From Roseovarius sp. UBA6217 (GTDB lineage Bacteria; Pseudomonadota; Alphaproteobacteria; Rhodobacterales; Rhodobacteraceae), in the NCBI GenBank assembly GCA_002421985.1, contig DISF01000074.1, forward strand, positions 1 through 15,335: a stretch of 15,335 nt of DNA, in the 5' to 3' direction. This document shows positions 14,673 to 15,335 of the stretch, piece by piece. Both the position numbers and the translations under genes were made by a program. Below the pieces are notes generated by a model, which was not told the origin of the DNA, did no database searches, and saw only the letters and a list, made by a program, of their open reading frames with translations. How positions within the stretch are numbered: position 1 is the stretch's first letter; every line of letters starts with the position of its first letter.

Positions 14673-15335
14673 TCAGGACTGCTTCTGGCCCGCGGATTTC
14701 TTTTTCCTCGTCTTTTCAATCATCTCGAGGATTTTTGCGGGATCGAAATTGTCCTGATAGTTTTTCAAGGTGAACGGTGAATAGCCCTTTGGGAACCCGG
14801 AAATTTTCGAAAACGCCTCTGAAAAATGATCGATCGTGCAGGTCTTGTCCGATGTGAACGCGGCAAGGCTGAACGCCTCGATCAGGAGTTCGATCACCAA
14901 CCCCCAACGCAAACATGCCGCGAAGGACAATCGCTCCAGGAAATCCTGGGTAGCAAGGTCCTCGATTTCCAGACCGGCCCTGTCGCCATAGCTGAGAAAA
15001 AGGTGAAGCAATTCCTCCTTGTCCGATGAACGCGACAGGTCGATCCCGTCGAAACGCACGACCCGGACCAGCCGGTCAAGTTGCTCCTCTTTCTTGATCT
15101 GGGTCGCAAGGCTCGGGATCCCGGAGAAGATCAGCATCAAGGGCCAGTTGTGATCCTTGAGGAGCGACTTGAAGCTGTCGAGGATTTTCTGGTTGGTCGC
15201 GGTGTCTGCGGCCGTGAACACATGTTGGCATTCGTCGAAATGGATACCGACCACGCCCTGAAGCTCGGCGTATTTCCGGACCTTCGACGAGATTTCCGTT
15301 TGGGAATTATGTGTTCCATCCCGGATGATCACATT
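14673..15335 (-). CDS. TniB/TnsC-like AAA+ ATPase (partial, 5' end off the window)
   Basis: About 220 residues are visible and the frame is open to the right edge. The Walker B motif is VVGIHFDECQHVF. A sensor-like strand LMLIFSGIPSLA and QLDRLVRVVRFDGIDL follow, the order seen in TniB/TnsC ATPases that regulate Mu/Tn7/Tn5053-type transposition. Walker A should lie beyond the edge. The tail is Lys-rich (KTRKKKSAGQKQS), possibly for DNA or partner contact. Its partner transposase (TniA/TnsB) would be expected to the right, upstream of it on the minus strand; no TniQ follows on the left. The gene is visibly less GC-rich than the rest of the window, which fits horizontal acquisition. A stand-alone AAA+ ATPase of another system is the main alternative. 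Confidence 0.7.
   Translation of the reverse strand, partial: NVIIRDGTHNSQTEISSKVRKYAELQGVVGIHFDECQHVFTAADTATNQKILDSFKSLLKDHNWPLMLIFSGIPSLATQIKKEEQLDRLVRVVRFDGIDLSRSSDKEELLHLFLSYGDRAGLEIEDLATQDFLERLSFAACLRWGLVIELLIEAFSLAAFTSDKTCTIDHFSEAFSKISGFPKGYSPFTLKNYQDNFDPAKILEMIEKTRKKKSAGQKQS

Overview
The window looks like chromosomal DNA from a GC-rich alphaproteobacterium, most likely a Rhodobacterales/roseobacter relative. This rests on gene style only: GC-rich codon use, an Ala/Arg/Glu-rich SMC with a short hinge, and Gfc/Yjb-type exopolysaccharide genes. No rRNA, tRNA or CRISPR was seen.

Layout, left to right. (1) 1-102 is the 3' end of an unidentified gene, followed by a terminator-like hairpin. 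(2) A small lipoprotein gene (about 284/290-682) precedes a complete smc (816-4271); a perfect DnaA-box 9-mer and a plausible sigma70 promoter lie just upstream of smc. (3) 4594-12458 is a polysaccharide secretion locus with two convergent arms. The plus arm is yjbH/gfcD, yjbF/gfcB and a Wza-like OPX exporter. The minus arm reads PPP-family phosphatase, Wzc/Etk-like tyrosine autokinase, then a YjbE/GfcA-like Ala/Gly/Thr-rich secreted protein. The arms meet at a bidirectional terminator near 8880-8900. (4) 12710-13793 (minus) holds a DUF1330 protein and an SDR that lacks the usual catalytic Tyr and Lys. The SDR start overlaps the stop of a short coding-like fragment that looks like the 3' stump of a broken gene. 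(5) From about 13976 rightward the sequence looks like a junction or island: a perfect 14-bp tandem duplication, a C-terminal stump of a DNA methyltransferase, an AT-rich noncoding stretch with short direct repeats, and a TniB/TnsC-like AAA+ ATPase running off the right edge, less GC-rich than the rest.

How the genes work together. The central block closely matches the parts list of the enterobacterial group 4 capsule (gfcABCDE-etp-etk) and yjbEFGH systems, with three differences. The genes are split into two convergent arms, no gfcC/yjbG is recognisable, and the place of the Etp/Wzb low-molecular-weight tyrosine phosphatase is taken by a PPP-family metallophosphatase directly upstream of the kinase. 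No glycosyltransferase, flippase or polymerase lies in the window, so the machine probably serves a polysaccharide made elsewhere. This is the best candidate here for an under-described system. The right-hand junction is the best candidate for recent mobile-element activity.
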